Part shown: piece after piece, positions 27,896 to 36,551 of the stretch
Layout: every line of letters begins with the position of its first letter
Position numbering within the stretch: the stretch's first letter is position 1
Origin: Candidatus Competibacter sp.
Lineage (GTDB): Bacteria; Pseudomonadota; Gammaproteobacteria; Competibacterales; Competibacteraceae
Length of the DNA: 64,000 nucleotides
Direction of reading: 5' to 3'
Assembly: GCA_029624815.1 (NCBI GenBank)
Contig: JARSSH010000033.1
Span: forward strand, 30,490 to 94,489
Notes under the pieces: generated by a model
Databases searched by the model: none
What the model saw: the letters and a program-made list of their open reading frames with translations, nothing else
Told to the model about the DNA's origin: nothing
Program-made: the position numbers and the translations under genes

Positions 27896-29281
27896 TTATT
27901 CGTCGTCGCCGAACTGATAATCCTTGAGGCGGCGCTTGAGCGTGGATAGTGGGATGCCCAGTTGGCGGGCGACAGCCGCCTTGTTGTTTTGGTTGCGCCC
28001 CATGGCGTCCAGAATCATCTGCCGTTCCATTTCCTTGAGGTGGGCGCGAGCATCGGCCGCGCTCGACGGCGACGACGGGGCGGAGATCGGCTCGGACCGG
28101 ACGGGCAAGGGGCCCGGCGCGGCGGGTATTGCTTGCGCCGCCGCCTCGCGTGGCAACCGTAGATCCGCTGGACCGATCTCCCGCTCGCCGCACATCACCG
28201 CCGCCCGCTCCAGCACATTGCGCAGCTCCCGCACATTGCCCGGCCACGAGTAGTCCTGTAGCGCCGCCATGGCCGTCGCCGAAATCTGGCAGTTCAACTG
28301 CAACTGCTTGCACAGATGGCGGGTGATCTGCGGAATATCCTCGCGCACCTCCCGCAATGCGGGCAGATCGATCGGCACCACCGACAGGCGATAGAACAGG
28401 TCGGCGCGGAAAGCGCCGGCGCGGACCATTGCCGTCAGATCCCGGTGGGTGGCGGTGATGACGCGCACGTCCACCCGCGCGGGTTTGTCGGAACCGATCG
28501 GCGTGACCTCGCGGCTTTCCAGCACTCGAAGCAGCCGCGGCTGCAAATCCAGCGGCAACTCGCCGATCTCGTCGATGAACAAGGTGCCGGTGTGCGCTTG
28601 GCGGAACGCGCCCTCGCGCGAGCCGGTGGCGCCGGTAAACGCCCCCTTGATATGGCCGAACAGGTCGTTCCGCACCATCTCGGGTTCGGTCACCGAGGCG
28701 TCGAACACCACCAGGGGCCCGGTGCGGCCCGACAGCGCGTGCAGGGTGCGGGCCACCAGTTCCTTGCCGGAGCCCGACTCGCCGTGCAGATGCACGGTGG
28801 TCGGCGTGGCGGCCACGGCTTGAATCATGCCGTACAGTTCCCGCATCCGCTCGCTCGCGCCCACCAGTTCGCCCAATCGGTCCTGGCGCGAGACCGCGAC
28901 CTTGCGCTCTTCGGTATGCTGGCGGATCAGCAGCCGGGAGTAGCCGAGCCGGCATTCGGCGTTCGGAGGAATGTAGGCTTCGGTGATGCGCACATCGTTG
29001 ATGAACGTGCCGTTGGTGGAATTGAGATCGCGCAGCATCAATCCGTTCGGGGTCATGCGGATTTCCGCATGCCGGCGCGAGACCGCGCGATCGCTGAGCA
29101 CGATGTCGTTGTCCAGCGCGGAGCCCATGCACACCGTCGGTAGGCCGAGGCTGGTTTCCAGACCGGCGTCCGGGCCGGCGGTCACGCGCAGCTCGATCGC
29201 CTCGAACTTGACCCGCAGCCGGGACTGGGCGGAGGCGACGATGATCTCGGTGCCATCGCTGGATGGAAAAGATGAGGACAT
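27896..29281 (-). CDS. FHA-domain sigma-54-dependent transcription activator
   Basis: A 461-residue regulator. An FHA domain (about 45-115; GSALDNDIVLSDRAVSRRHAEI, RDLNSTNGTFIND) replaces the usual receiver, so control is probably by a phosphothreonine partner. The AAA+ core follows: Walker A GESGSGKE, the sigma-54 contact loop GAFTGA, Walker B GTLFIDEIGELP, and the arginine-finger region FRADLFYRLSVVPI. A Fis-type helix-turn-helix at the end (NKAAVARQLGIPLSTLKRRL) binds enhancers. A GTG three codons upstream is an alternative start. It faces the Cache-HAMP gene across 229 bp. No Ser/Thr kinase is in the window; targets are unknown. Confidence 0.93.
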   Translation of the reverse strand: MSSSFPSSDGTEIIVASAQSRLRVKFEAIELRVTAGPDAGLETSLGLPTVCMGSALDNDIVLSDRAVSRRHAEIRMTPNGLMLRDLNSTNGTFINDVRITEAYIPPNAECRLGYSRLLIRQHTEERKVAVSRQDRLGELVGASERMRELYGMIQAVAATPTTVHLHGESGSGKELVARTLHALSGRTGPLVVFDASVTEPEMVRNDLFGHIKGAFTGATGSREGAFRQAHTGTLFIDEIGELPLDLQPRLLRVLESREVTPIGSDKPARVDVRVITATHRDLTAMVRAGAFRADLFYRLSVVPIDLPALREVREDIPQITRHLCKQLQLNCQISATAMAALQDYSWPGNVRELRNVLERAAVMCGEREIGPADLRLPREAAAQAIPAAPGPLPVRSEPISAPSSPSSAADARAHLKEMERQMILDAMGRNQNNKAAVARQLGIPLSTLKRRLKDYQFGDDE

Positions 29282-29510
29282 TGCAACCACCGGAGGAATC
29301 GTTGATGCGCTTATATTAGTTCAATCCAGGCCACGGGTAATCACCAATCCGTGAGATGGCGGGTGGCGGCCGAGTGTATCCGGTAGCGACACGATCGGTA
29401 TCGGTCGATGCGTCGATGTGATATCTAGAGATTACTTGATTTCCACAATAAATATGACTTTACTCTAAACTCCAGGACGATTAACTAATTGAGAAAAATG
29501 AGTAACGACC

Positions 29511-30596
29511 ATGACGGAAGAAAAAACCGGATTTTCGCTGAAAATTTTTCACAAGATTTTGCTGACGATGATTGTGGTGGCGCTAATCCCACTGAGCGGA
29601 TTGCTGTATATCGGCGGATATCAGCTTGAGCAGGACTGGCGCCAGAACGCCAATCTGAGTTTGACGCTGACCGCTGACGGTCTGGGCGGCAAGGTGAACG
29701 GATGGGTGGACACGAACCTGCGCGCCCTGCGCGAAAACGCCGTGCTGCCCGATCTTGTTTCCATGGATGCGACCCGGCAGAAGCCGATTCTGAAAGCGCT
29801 TCAGGATGCCTACGAGTGGGCCTATCTGGTTTTTACCGTCGGGCGCGATGGCCAAAATATCGGGCGCAGCGACGATAATCCGTTGCAGTACTACGGTGAT
29901 CGCGATTACTTCAAGCAGGTGTCGGCGGGCCAGCCGATCGGCCAGCAGGTGGTGATCGGGAAAACCTCCCAGAAACCGGCCTTGATTTTGGCTGGCCCGA
30001 TTCGGAACGCCGCCGGTTCGACTGTAGGAGCCTTGGCCATGGCCATGCAGTTGGCGGATGTTTCCCAAGTAGTGGCCAGCGCCAAGATCGGCGCGACCGG
30101 ATTCGCGATCCTGGTGGATCAGAACAACAAGGCGATCGCTCACGGCCGGCCGGAGCAGGTCGCCGAAGCCTTGCAGGATCTGAGCGCGCATCCGGCCCTG
30201 CAATCGCCGGAATCGGCCCAAGCCCCGATCATCTATCGGGAAGGAGGCAAGCGCATTGTCGCCTATACCCAGAAAACCAGTTTGGGCTGGACGTTGATCG
30301 TCCAGCAGGACTACGACGACGCTTTCGCGCCGTTGCTGGAGGCGCGGCAACGGGCGTTGTTCCTGATCGCGGGCGCGCTGGTGCTGGTGGTGGCCGTGGC
30401 CTATTTGCTGTCGCGGCAACTGGCGAGCCCGATTTGGGAGCTGACAGCCGTTGCCGAGAACATCAGTCGCGGCCATTTCGACCGAAAAATCGTCGGTACC
30501 GAACGTCGCGATGAGATCGGCGCCCTGGCCCGCGCCATCGAGCGGATGGCGGCCAGCATCAAGCTGGCTTTCGAGCGGCTGCGGAAGAAACCCTAA
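29511..30596 (+). CDS. membrane Cache-HAMP receptor without output domain
   Basis: A 361-residue protein. A transmembrane segment (about 16-36) is followed by a periplasmic double-Cache-like domain (about 40-280; DREY-like stretch YGDRDYFKQV, then ILAGPIRNAAGSTVGALAMAMQL). A second transmembrane segment (about 284-305) and a HAMP domain ending near 352 follow. It stops where a methyl-accepting, kinase or GGDEF domain would normally begin, with a clean stop codon and no extension of homology downstream. The next gene starts 60 bp later and may supply the partner. The ligand is unknown. Confidence 0.85.
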   Translation: MTEEKTGFSLKIFHKILLTMIVVALIPLSGLLYIGGYQLEQDWRQNANLSLTLTADGLGGKVNGWVDTNLRALRENAVLPDLVSMDATRQKPILKALQDAYEWAYLVFTVGRDGQNIGRSDDNPLQYYGDRDYFKQVSAGQPIGQQVVIGKTSQKPALILAGPIRNAAGSTVGALAMAMQLADVSQVVASAKIGATGFAILVDQNNKAIAHGRPEQVAEALQDLSAHPALQSPESAQAPIIYREGGKRIVAYTQKTSLGWTLIVQQDYDDAFAPLLEARQRALFLIAGALVLVVAVAYLLSRQLASPIWELTAVAENISRGHFDRKIVGTERRDEIGALARAIERMAASIKLAFERLRKKP

Positions 30597-30656
30597 ATCG
30601 ATGCGCGAGTAGCGCGTCGTCAGCGGTTGGGGCGCTTCGCCCCTGAGATATTGAAT

Positions 30657-31205
30657 ATGGCCAAGGCACACCTTTCCCATTTCGCCAGATACGTGGATGA
30701 AGAACTCCGGACGCTGTGCCGGGAAAAACGCACCGGTACGCTCTTTATCGCGTTCGCCAATAATTGGTTGGCCCAGATTGGCTTGAGCAACGGCGAGATC
30801 GTTGCCCTGACGTTCCAGAGCAAGCATGGACAGGAAGCCTTGGGGCTGCTGCGTGGATTGGATGTCCAGATCAGCATTTCGCGTTTTGCCGAAGGACAAC
30901 CACCAATTCAGCGGGCGGCGTTGCCACCCACCGATCTTATCCTGGAACAGCTCAAAGTCGCGCCTGGTTCGTCTGGGAAAGCGGCTGAACCGGTTAGCGG
31001 TCGAGCGCTGACTGACCAGACCAAGTCCATGCTGGAACAGGAGTTGATGGAGTTTATCGGCCCCATGGCCGCGATCCTCTGCGAGGAAGCTTGGGAGTCG
31101 GCAACCGATTTGGAAACGGCGTTGACGATTTTGAGTCGAGAGCTACCCGATGCCAAGCAAGTGACTCGCTTCCGCCAGAATATCCTCAAACGGTTGTCGG
31201 CGTAG
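30657..31205 (+). CDS. small DUF4388-like cytoplasmic protein
   Basis: A 182-residue protein. Residues 1-75 (FARYVDEELRTLCREKRTGTLFIA, LAQIGLSNGEIVALTF, QEALGLLRGLD) resemble the DUF4388 pattern found in signalling proteins, which often act as adaptors. The C-terminal part (EQELMEFIGPMAAILCEEAW, then LETALTILSREL) resembles a helical domain also seen in such proteins. No catalytic residues are visible. It follows the Cache-HAMP receptor in the same direction and could transmit its signal. Family assignment is by eye and uncertain. Confidence 0.7.
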   Translation: MAKAHLSHFARYVDEELRTLCREKRTGTLFIAFANNWLAQIGLSNGEIVALTFQSKHGQEALGLLRGLDVQISISRFAEGQPPIQRAALPPTDLILEQLKVAPGSSGKAAEPVSGRALTDQTKSMLEQELMEFIGPMAAILCEEAWESATDLETALTILSRELPDAKQVTRFRQNILKRLSA

Positions 31206-31422
31206 CCGTCGGCGACTCCCACCGATGGCGAGGCGCGGTGAATTCCCGGCGGGAGAGGGGCGCGCGTTCGCGCGGGGCGAGGGCGAGCCGCAACCGCAAT
31301 CGATTGAGGAACGCTATATTCCCGATCTCGCCGACCCTGCCGATTATTTTCGCCCGATTCCGCCCGCGGACCGATTCGGACCACTGTCGAAACCTGTCCG
31401 TTACACACTAATCTCCCTCGCT

Positions 31423-31456
31423 CTCCCCCGCAAGGGGGAGGGGATTTCCCGTTTTT
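31423..31456 (+). terminator. possible terminator after the DUF4388-like gene
   Basis: A strong hairpin (CTCCCCC, loop GCAA, GGGGGAG) is followed about 12 bases later by TTTTT. It lies 220 bp after the gene, and the T-run does not abut the stem, so efficient intrinsic termination is uncertain. Similar CCCCC/GGGGG hairpins are scattered as extragenic repeats in many proteobacterial genomes, which is the main alternative. Confidence 0.35.
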
Positions 31457-31759
31457 AATTCCAAAAAAACCATGATCTTATAGAGTATGTATAACGGACA
31501 TCCATCGAAACGGCATCGCTGCCGAACCGAGTTCCATTGCCAATCGATGGCCGCATTTGGCGCACTGCTTGTCTGTTGGGGGATAACCCCCGGGATTCGG
31601 CCAGTGCCGGAACGATAACAAGGCTATCGCAGTCGAATTCCACCAGCCGGTTGTAGACAGCACGGGAGCTGGCGTCGAGGGTGGCTGGCGTGGAACGGGG
31701 GCTTGAAGCTTTCCAGGCCATCTTCGGGACAGACCGCCAATTTTGTGTGGGTTGCGAAT

Positions 31760-31789
31760 TGTGCGGGTTATCAATGTGCGGGTTATCAA
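31760..31789. repeat. 15-bp perfect tandem duplication
   Basis: TGTGCGGGTTATCAA is present twice head to tail with no mismatch. It lies in the gene-free stretch before the N-formylglutamate amidohydrolase gene. It may be a slippage product or a pair of protein-binding sites; nothing in the sequence decides. Confidence 0.6.
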
Positions 31790-31900
31790 GAGTACGCCGC
31801 GCCTTGACGGGGCTACAATACATCGACAACTTTCGACCGGTCTCCGCGGATTTCCCCACTACTCAATTCTTATCGTCGCCCGAATTTGACTGTTGCTGTC

Positions 31901-32719
31901 ATGAACGACTCCGCGCTTCCGCGTTCGCGCTCTCCATCCTTGCTCGGCCCCGGGGAGCCACCGCCGTTTACCGTGGTCAACCCGGATGGTCGGGCTCCGC
32001 TGGTGCTGGTCTGCGACCACGCCAGCAACGCGGTGCCCGCCGCGCTGGGCCAGCTCGGCCTGGGATCGGTGGATCTGGGCCGGCACATTGCCTGGGACAT
32101 CGGCGCGGCCGGCGTCGCCCGACGGCTGGCGGCGCGGCTGGACGCGCCGGCGGTGCTATGCGGCTACTCGCGGCTGGTGATCGACTGCAACCGTCCCCCC
32201 GGCGATCCCACGTCAATCGCGGAGGTCAGCGACGGCGTTTTCATCCCCGGCAACCGCGATCTTGACGACGCCGCCGCCGAGGCGCGGGTGAACGCGGTGT
32301 TCTGGCCCTATCATCAGGCGATCACTCAGATGCTGGCGCAGCGCTGGCGGCATGGCCATGGCCGGGCGCCGGCATTGATCGCCATCCACAGCTTCACGCC
32401 GGCGATGAATGGCTTTCGCCGTCCGTGGCATCTCGGCGTACTGTGGAATCGCGATGCCCGGCTGGCCGGGCCGGTGCTGGACCGGCTCCGCGCCGATCCC
32501 GAATTGTGCGTTGGCGATAACGAACCCTATTCCGGGCGCGAGGTTGGTTTCACCATGGACACCCACGGCGGCGCGGCCGGTCTGCCGCATGTGGAGGTGG
32601 AGATTCGCCAGGATCTGCTGGCCGACGAGACGGGCCGAGAGCGCTGGGCGACAGTGGTGGGCGACGTTCTGGCCGCGGTGCTACGGGACGAATCGCTGTA
32701 CGCAGTCAACCATTACTGA
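31901..32719 (+). CDS. N-formylglutamate amidohydrolase family protein
   Basis: A 272-residue cytoplasmic hydrolase of the FGase (HutG-like) family. Signature elements are LVCDHASNAVPAALG, HIAWDIGAAGVARRLAARLDAP, YSRLVIDCNRPP, LIAIHSFTPAMNG and the C-terminal GLPHVEVEIRQDL. His/Asp/Glu residues in these blocks are those expected to hold the metal. No histidine-utilisation genes are nearby, so the natural substrate may be another N-formyl or N-acyl amino acid. It is separated from the next gene by 82 bp. Confidence 0.92.
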   Translation: MNDSALPRSRSPSLLGPGEPPPFTVVNPDGRAPLVLVCDHASNAVPAALGQLGLGSVDLGRHIAWDIGAAGVARRLAARLDAPAVLCGYSRLVIDCNRPPGDPTSIAEVSDGVFIPGNRDLDDAAAEARVNAVFWPYHQAITQMLAQRWRHGHGRAPALIAIHSFTPAMNGFRRPWHLGVLWNRDARLAGPVLDRLRADPELCVGDNEPYSGREVGFTMDTHGGAAGLPHVEVEIRQDLLADETGRERWATVVGDVLAAVLRDESLYAVNHY

Positions 32720-32801
32720 GTATCGAGACGCTTGACGGTGCAGCTTGTCGTATACTCCAACTGACAGCCGCATAACGTCCGGGTTGGAGGGGGCACCCAT
32801 C

Positions 32802-34748
32802 GTGGCCGCGACGGGGAGTACAAATAACGCCGTGCCGGTGGGGCGCCCGCGAACGCGCATGGCGGCGCTGGCGCTGCTCTACATCGTGGTCTGGGTGGGC
32901 CTTTGGCATGCCTTGACCGCGCCAAACCTCGTCACGGGGGTCAGTCTTTGGTATCCATCGGCCGGACTGACTTTCGCCGTACTGCTGGAGCATGGCGCGC
33001 GCGCGTTGCCCTTGCCGATCGCCGCCGCCCTGCTGGCCGGTTTATCCCTCTGGTCCTGGAGCCAGTGGCCCTATTCTCTGCTCGGCGCTTTCATCCCTCA
33101 GCTCGGTTACGCCGTGGCCGCTCATGTTCTGCGCGGCTACCCGGACCGACGCTCTCATGGCAGGTGGCATTTCAACGATCCACGGCGGATGGCGATCTTC
33201 CTCGCCGCCTCTGCCGGTGGGTCTTTGTTCGCGGCGCTGATCGGCGCCCAGACTCTATATGTCGCCGGCCTGCTACCGCGGGCATCGTTGCCACAGGCGA
33301 TTCTGGGCTGGTGGGTTGGCGACTTTGTCGGGGCGATCACTTTTGCGCCGCTGATCTTGATCTTCGCCGCGCCGTTGGCCCGGCGGTTCGGCAAAGGGGA
33401 ACCACCGCAACCGCCCAAATCCTGGATAGTGATCGACCCACCGTCGGTACGTCTGGTGCTGTTGCAGGGACTGCTGGCGATCCTGTTGCTGGTGGGCTTG
33501 TTCTGGATTCCGCACCACCTCCGGCAAAACCAGCCGTACTCTTTCATGCTCCTGCTGCTGTTACCGGTGCTGATCTGGACCGTGGCGACCCGCGGCCTTC
33601 GCGGTGCCCTGGTGGTCGTGCTGCTGTACGAACTGGGTATCGCGACGATGGTGGCGCTGTTTGGCCAAGTCGAGCTGACGCTTCAATACCAGGTCGCGAT
33701 GGTAGCCGTGGCGGCGTCCGGCCTGTTGGCCGGCGCGGTTTCCCAAGCCCGACTGGCCGATATCGCGCGGTTTCGCGATCTGGCCGAGGTGTCCAACGAT
33801 TTACTGTGGGAGTTCGACGCCGGTGGCCGGTTGTACCGGTTGAGTGGGCGCTTGGCCCCGACCATCCCCGTCTCCGCGCTGAAAGATCGGTTGCAGGTAC
33901 ACTGGAGCGAATATGTGATCCCGCAGGAACAGGATACCGATCTGGCCGCGCTGCGGGCGACGGTTGAGCAGCGGCGGCCGTTCCAGCAAATGGTGCTGCG
34001 TGTATGCCTGCCGGGGCGGGAACAGTCGGTCTGGACGCGCAACAGCGGATTGCCCATATTCGACGAAGACGGCGAATTTCTGGGCTATCGCGGCGCCACC
34101 ACCGATATTACCGCCCACAAGAAAGCCGAGGCGCTGTTGCGGAATTACGATCAGACGCTGGAAGCCGAGGTGGCGGAGCGCACCCGCATCCTGACCGAGT
34201 TCAGCAAGCGCAACTGGCAACTGGCCAATTTTGACAGCTTGACCACTCTGCCCAATCGCAATCTGTTCTTCGAGCACCTGCGCAAGGGCTTGCGGCAGGC
34301 CCGGCGGCAATGGCGGCTGCTGGCCTTGCTGCTGGTCGATCTGGATGGTTTCAAGGAGGTGAACGACACCTTCGGCCACGATATGGGCGATGTATTGCTC
34401 CGGCAAATCGCCGAACGCCTGCAGCGTTGCGTGCGGGCCACCGATACCGTGGCCCGTTTGGGAGGCGATGAGTTCACTGTGATCTTGACCGATCTCGAAC
34501 AGGTCGAAGGCGCGATCGCCGTGGCGCGGAAGATTGTCGAATGCCTGGCGGAGCCGGTATCGCTGGGAGACGCGAGCAGCTCGGTCACGGCCAGTGTCGG
34601 CATCGCTCTCTACCGGCCGGAATTGCCGGATAGTCTCGAATTGGCGATGACGCTGCTGCGGCAGGCCGACACCGCCATGTATGCCGCCAAGCGGGCCGGT
34701 AAGAACGCTTGGCGCTTCGCGGAGACAGTCAATCCCGATCCGTCATGA
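32802..34748 (+). CDS. MASE1-PAS-GGDEF diguanylate cyclase
   Basis: A membrane protein of about 648 residues. The N-terminal 300 residues contain eight or so hydrophobic segments with the MASE1 pattern (GVSLWYPSAGLTFAVLL, GWWVGDFVGAITFAPLIL). A PAS domain (about 330-455) ends in GYRGATTDITAHKKAE, followed by a coiled coil. The C-terminal GGDEF domain starts with DSLTTLPNRN and carries the intact signature RLGGDEF, so it should make cyclic-di-GMP. No EAL domain is present. I chose GTG at 32802 with GGAGG upstream; other in-frame starts nearby are possible. Confidence 0.92.
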   Translation: MAATGSTNNAVPVGRPRTRMAALALLYIVVWVGLWHALTAPNLVTGVSLWYPSAGLTFAVLLEHGARALPLPIAAALLAGLSLWSWSQWPYSLLGAFIPQLGYAVAAHVLRGYPDRRSHGRWHFNDPRRMAIFLAASAGGSLFAALIGAQTLYVAGLLPRASLPQAILGWWVGDFVGAITFAPLILIFAAPLARRFGKGEPPQPPKSWIVIDPPSVRLVLLQGLLAILLLVGLFWIPHHLRQNQPYSFMLLLLLPVLIWTVATRGLRGALVVVLLYELGIATMVALFGQVELTLQYQVAMVAVAASGLLAGAVSQARLADIARFRDLAEVSNDLLWEFDAGGRLYRLSGRLAPTIPVSALKDRLQVHWSEYVIPQEQDTDLAALRATVEQRRPFQQMVLRVCLPGREQSVWTRNSGLPIFDEDGEFLGYRGATTDITAHKKAEALLRNYDQTLEAEVAERTRILTEFSKRNWQLANFDSLTTLPNRNLFFEHLRKGLRQARRQWRLLALLLVDLDGFKEVNDTFGHDMGDVLLRQIAERLQRCVRATDTVARLGGDEFTVILTDLEQVEGAIAVARKIVECLAEPVSLGDASSSVTASVGIALYRPELPDSLELAMTLLRQADTAMYAAKRAGKNAWRFAETVNPDPS

Positions 34749-34766
34749 GCGGGATCGGCCGCCGCG

Positions 34767-36482
34767 CTAGACCGCTTCCAGGTGCTCGACGCGCAGTTGC
34801 AGCCGGCGCTCGCCGCGCCACTCGTTCACATCCAGGCGGTAAGCGGCATGCACCCGCGTCGTGCCGGGCTTGAACCCGGCCGCCCGCCGGAAGGCGATCG
34901 CTTCCAGCGTTAGCGACGTTCCCGGCGGTCGCAGCCACAGCTTGAGGTGCTGGTCTTTCATGATGCGATGCGAAGTCACTTCGAACAGCCCGTCGAACAA
35001 CGGTTCGGGGAAGCCCTGCCCCCAGGGGCCGGCCTCGCGCAGCAGTTCGGCGATCTCCAGGGAAAACTCCGCCGGCGCCAGCTCGCCATCGCTCAGCAAG
35101 CGGCCACGCAGATCGTCGTCGCTCAGCCACTGGCGGGTCTCGGCGTCGAACGCCCGGTTGAACGACTCGAAGCGCTCCATGGCCAGCGTCAGGCCAGCGG
35201 CCATGGCATGACCGCCGAAATGGCCGATCAGACCGGGATGTCGAGTGGCCACCGAGGCCAGGGCATCGCGCAGATGCATACCCGCCACCGAACGTCCCGA
35301 TCCCTTGATGTTGCCGTCCCGATCCGGCGCGAAGACGATTACCGGGCGGTGTAACTGCTCTTTCAGGCGGCCGGCGATGATGCCGACCACACCCTGATGC
35401 CATTCAGGGTCGAACAGACAAAGGCCGAAGGGGAGTTCCGCCGCGGCCGGCGCCAGCCGGTCGATCCACGCCAACGCCTGCGCCTGCATTTCGGCGGTCA
35501 ACTCGCTACGTTGCCGATTGATTTCATGCAGCCGGCGCGCGATGCTCCGGGCGGTGTCCGGATCGTCGCTCAGCAGACACTCGATGCCTTGGCTCATATC
35601 TTCCAGCCGGCCGGCGGCGTTGAGGCGGGGACCCAAATAGAAACCGATATCGCTGGCGCTCAGCCGGTCCCGCGGGCGACCGGCGATTTCGCACAAGGCG
35701 ACGATGCCGGGGACGCACTGACCCTGGCGAATCCGTCGCAAGCCCTGCTCGACCAAAATGCGGTTGTGATGGTCCAGCCGCACCACGTCCGCCACCGTGC
35801 CAAAGGCCACCAGATCGAGAAACCGGGCCAGATTCGGTTCGGGCAGCCCCCGCTCGGCGAACCAGCCGACCTCCCGCAACCGCGCCCGCAGCGCCATCAG
35901 CACATAAAAGATCACGCCTACGCCCGCGAGATTTTTGCTGGGGAAGCCGTCGCCCGGCTGATTGGGATTGACGATCGCCTCGGCGGCCGGCAACGTTTGG
36001 CCGGGCGCGTGATGGTCGGTGATCAGCACGCGCATGCCCCGCGCCTGGGCAGCCTTCACACCTTCATGGCTGGAGATGCCATTGTCCACGGTGATCAGCA
36101 GACTGGGTTGCTCCTCGGCGGCGACCGTCACGATTTCCGGGGTCAGGCCATAACCATGCTCGAAGCGGTTCGGCACCCGGTAGCCCACCCAGGCGGCGCC
36201 CATGGCCCGCAGCGCCCGCACCGCCAGCGCGCAACTGGTGGCGCCGTCGGCATCGAAATCGGCCACGATCAGGATGCGCCAGCGTTGGCGCAGCGCGGTG
36301 TGTAGCAGATCGACCGCCTTTTCCATGCTCAGGAAGGCATTGGGGGAGGTCAGCCGCCGCAGTTCCCGTTGCAGTTCGTCGGCGGAACGCACACCGCGGG
36401 CGGCGTAGATGCGCTGGAGCAGAGGCGCGACCGGTAAGTCGGTGGCGGAAGGCGTGGCGCGACGGACGATGAAAGTGGACAT
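34767..36482 (-). CDS. recJ: single-stranded-DNA-specific exonuclease
   Basis: A 571-residue DHH-family 5'-3' exonuclease used in recombination and mismatch repair. Phosphoesterase motifs are VADFDADGATS (motif I; Phe replaces the usual Tyr of DYDADG), TVDNGIS, TDHHAPG (the DHH motif), and FGTVADVVRL. The DHHA1 part contains HQGVVGIIAGRLKE, GSGRSVAGMHLRDAL and GHFGGHAMAAGLTL. Length is close to E. coli RecJ (577). It is convergent with the MASE1 gene and lies downstream of the RpfE-like gene. Confidence 0.97.
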   Translation of the reverse strand: MSTFIVRRATPSATDLPVAPLLQRIYAARGVRSADELQRELRRLTSPNAFLSMEKAVDLLHTALRQRWRILIVADFDADGATSCALAVRALRAMGAAWVGYRVPNRFEHGYGLTPEIVTVAAEEQPSLLITVDNGISSHEGVKAAQARGMRVLITDHHAPGQTLPAAEAIVNPNQPGDGFPSKNLAGVGVIFYVLMALRARLREVGWFAERGLPEPNLARFLDLVAFGTVADVVRLDHHNRILVEQGLRRIRQGQCVPGIVALCEIAGRPRDRLSASDIGFYLGPRLNAAGRLEDMSQGIECLLSDDPDTARSIARRLHEINRQRSELTAEMQAQALAWIDRLAPAAAELPFGLCLFDPEWHQGVVGIIAGRLKEQLHRPVIVFAPDRDGNIKGSGRSVAGMHLRDALASVATRHPGLIGHFGGHAMAAGLTLAMERFESFNRAFDAETRQWLSDDDLRGRLLSDGELAPAEFSLEIAELLREAGPWGQGFPEPLFDGLFEVTSHRIMKDQHLKLWLRPPGTSLTLEAIAFRRAAGFKPGTTRVHAAYRLDVNEWRGERRLQLRVEHLEAV

Positions 36483-36551
36483 GGCGGGTCGGCGGAGGTG
36501 GATTCGAGTCGGGTGGCCAAGCGCCCGCTTGGGGGCTGGGCGGTGGGGCAA

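Larger units (their letters stand above)
31206..31900. other. 695-bp gene-free stretch with a GC hairpin and a 15-bp tandem repeat
   Basis: No credible gene is visible on either strand; frames are open by base composition only. It contains two structures. A 7-bp stem CTCCCCC/GGGGGAG with loop GCAA lies at 31423-31440, followed by GGGATTTCCCG and TTTTT, so it may end the upstream transcription unit. A perfect 15-bp direct repeat, TGTGCGGGTTATCAA, occurs twice at 31760-31774 and 31775-31789. Base composition falls to a more AT-rich level from about 31455, unlike the flanking genes, which hints at decayed or foreign DNA. Confidence 0.5.

Noticed and set aside
31455..31859. Minus-strand frame of 134 codons in the gene-free stretch
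   Set aside because: No leader, no family likeness, and part of it merely translates the 15-bp tandem repeat (DNPHIDNPH).
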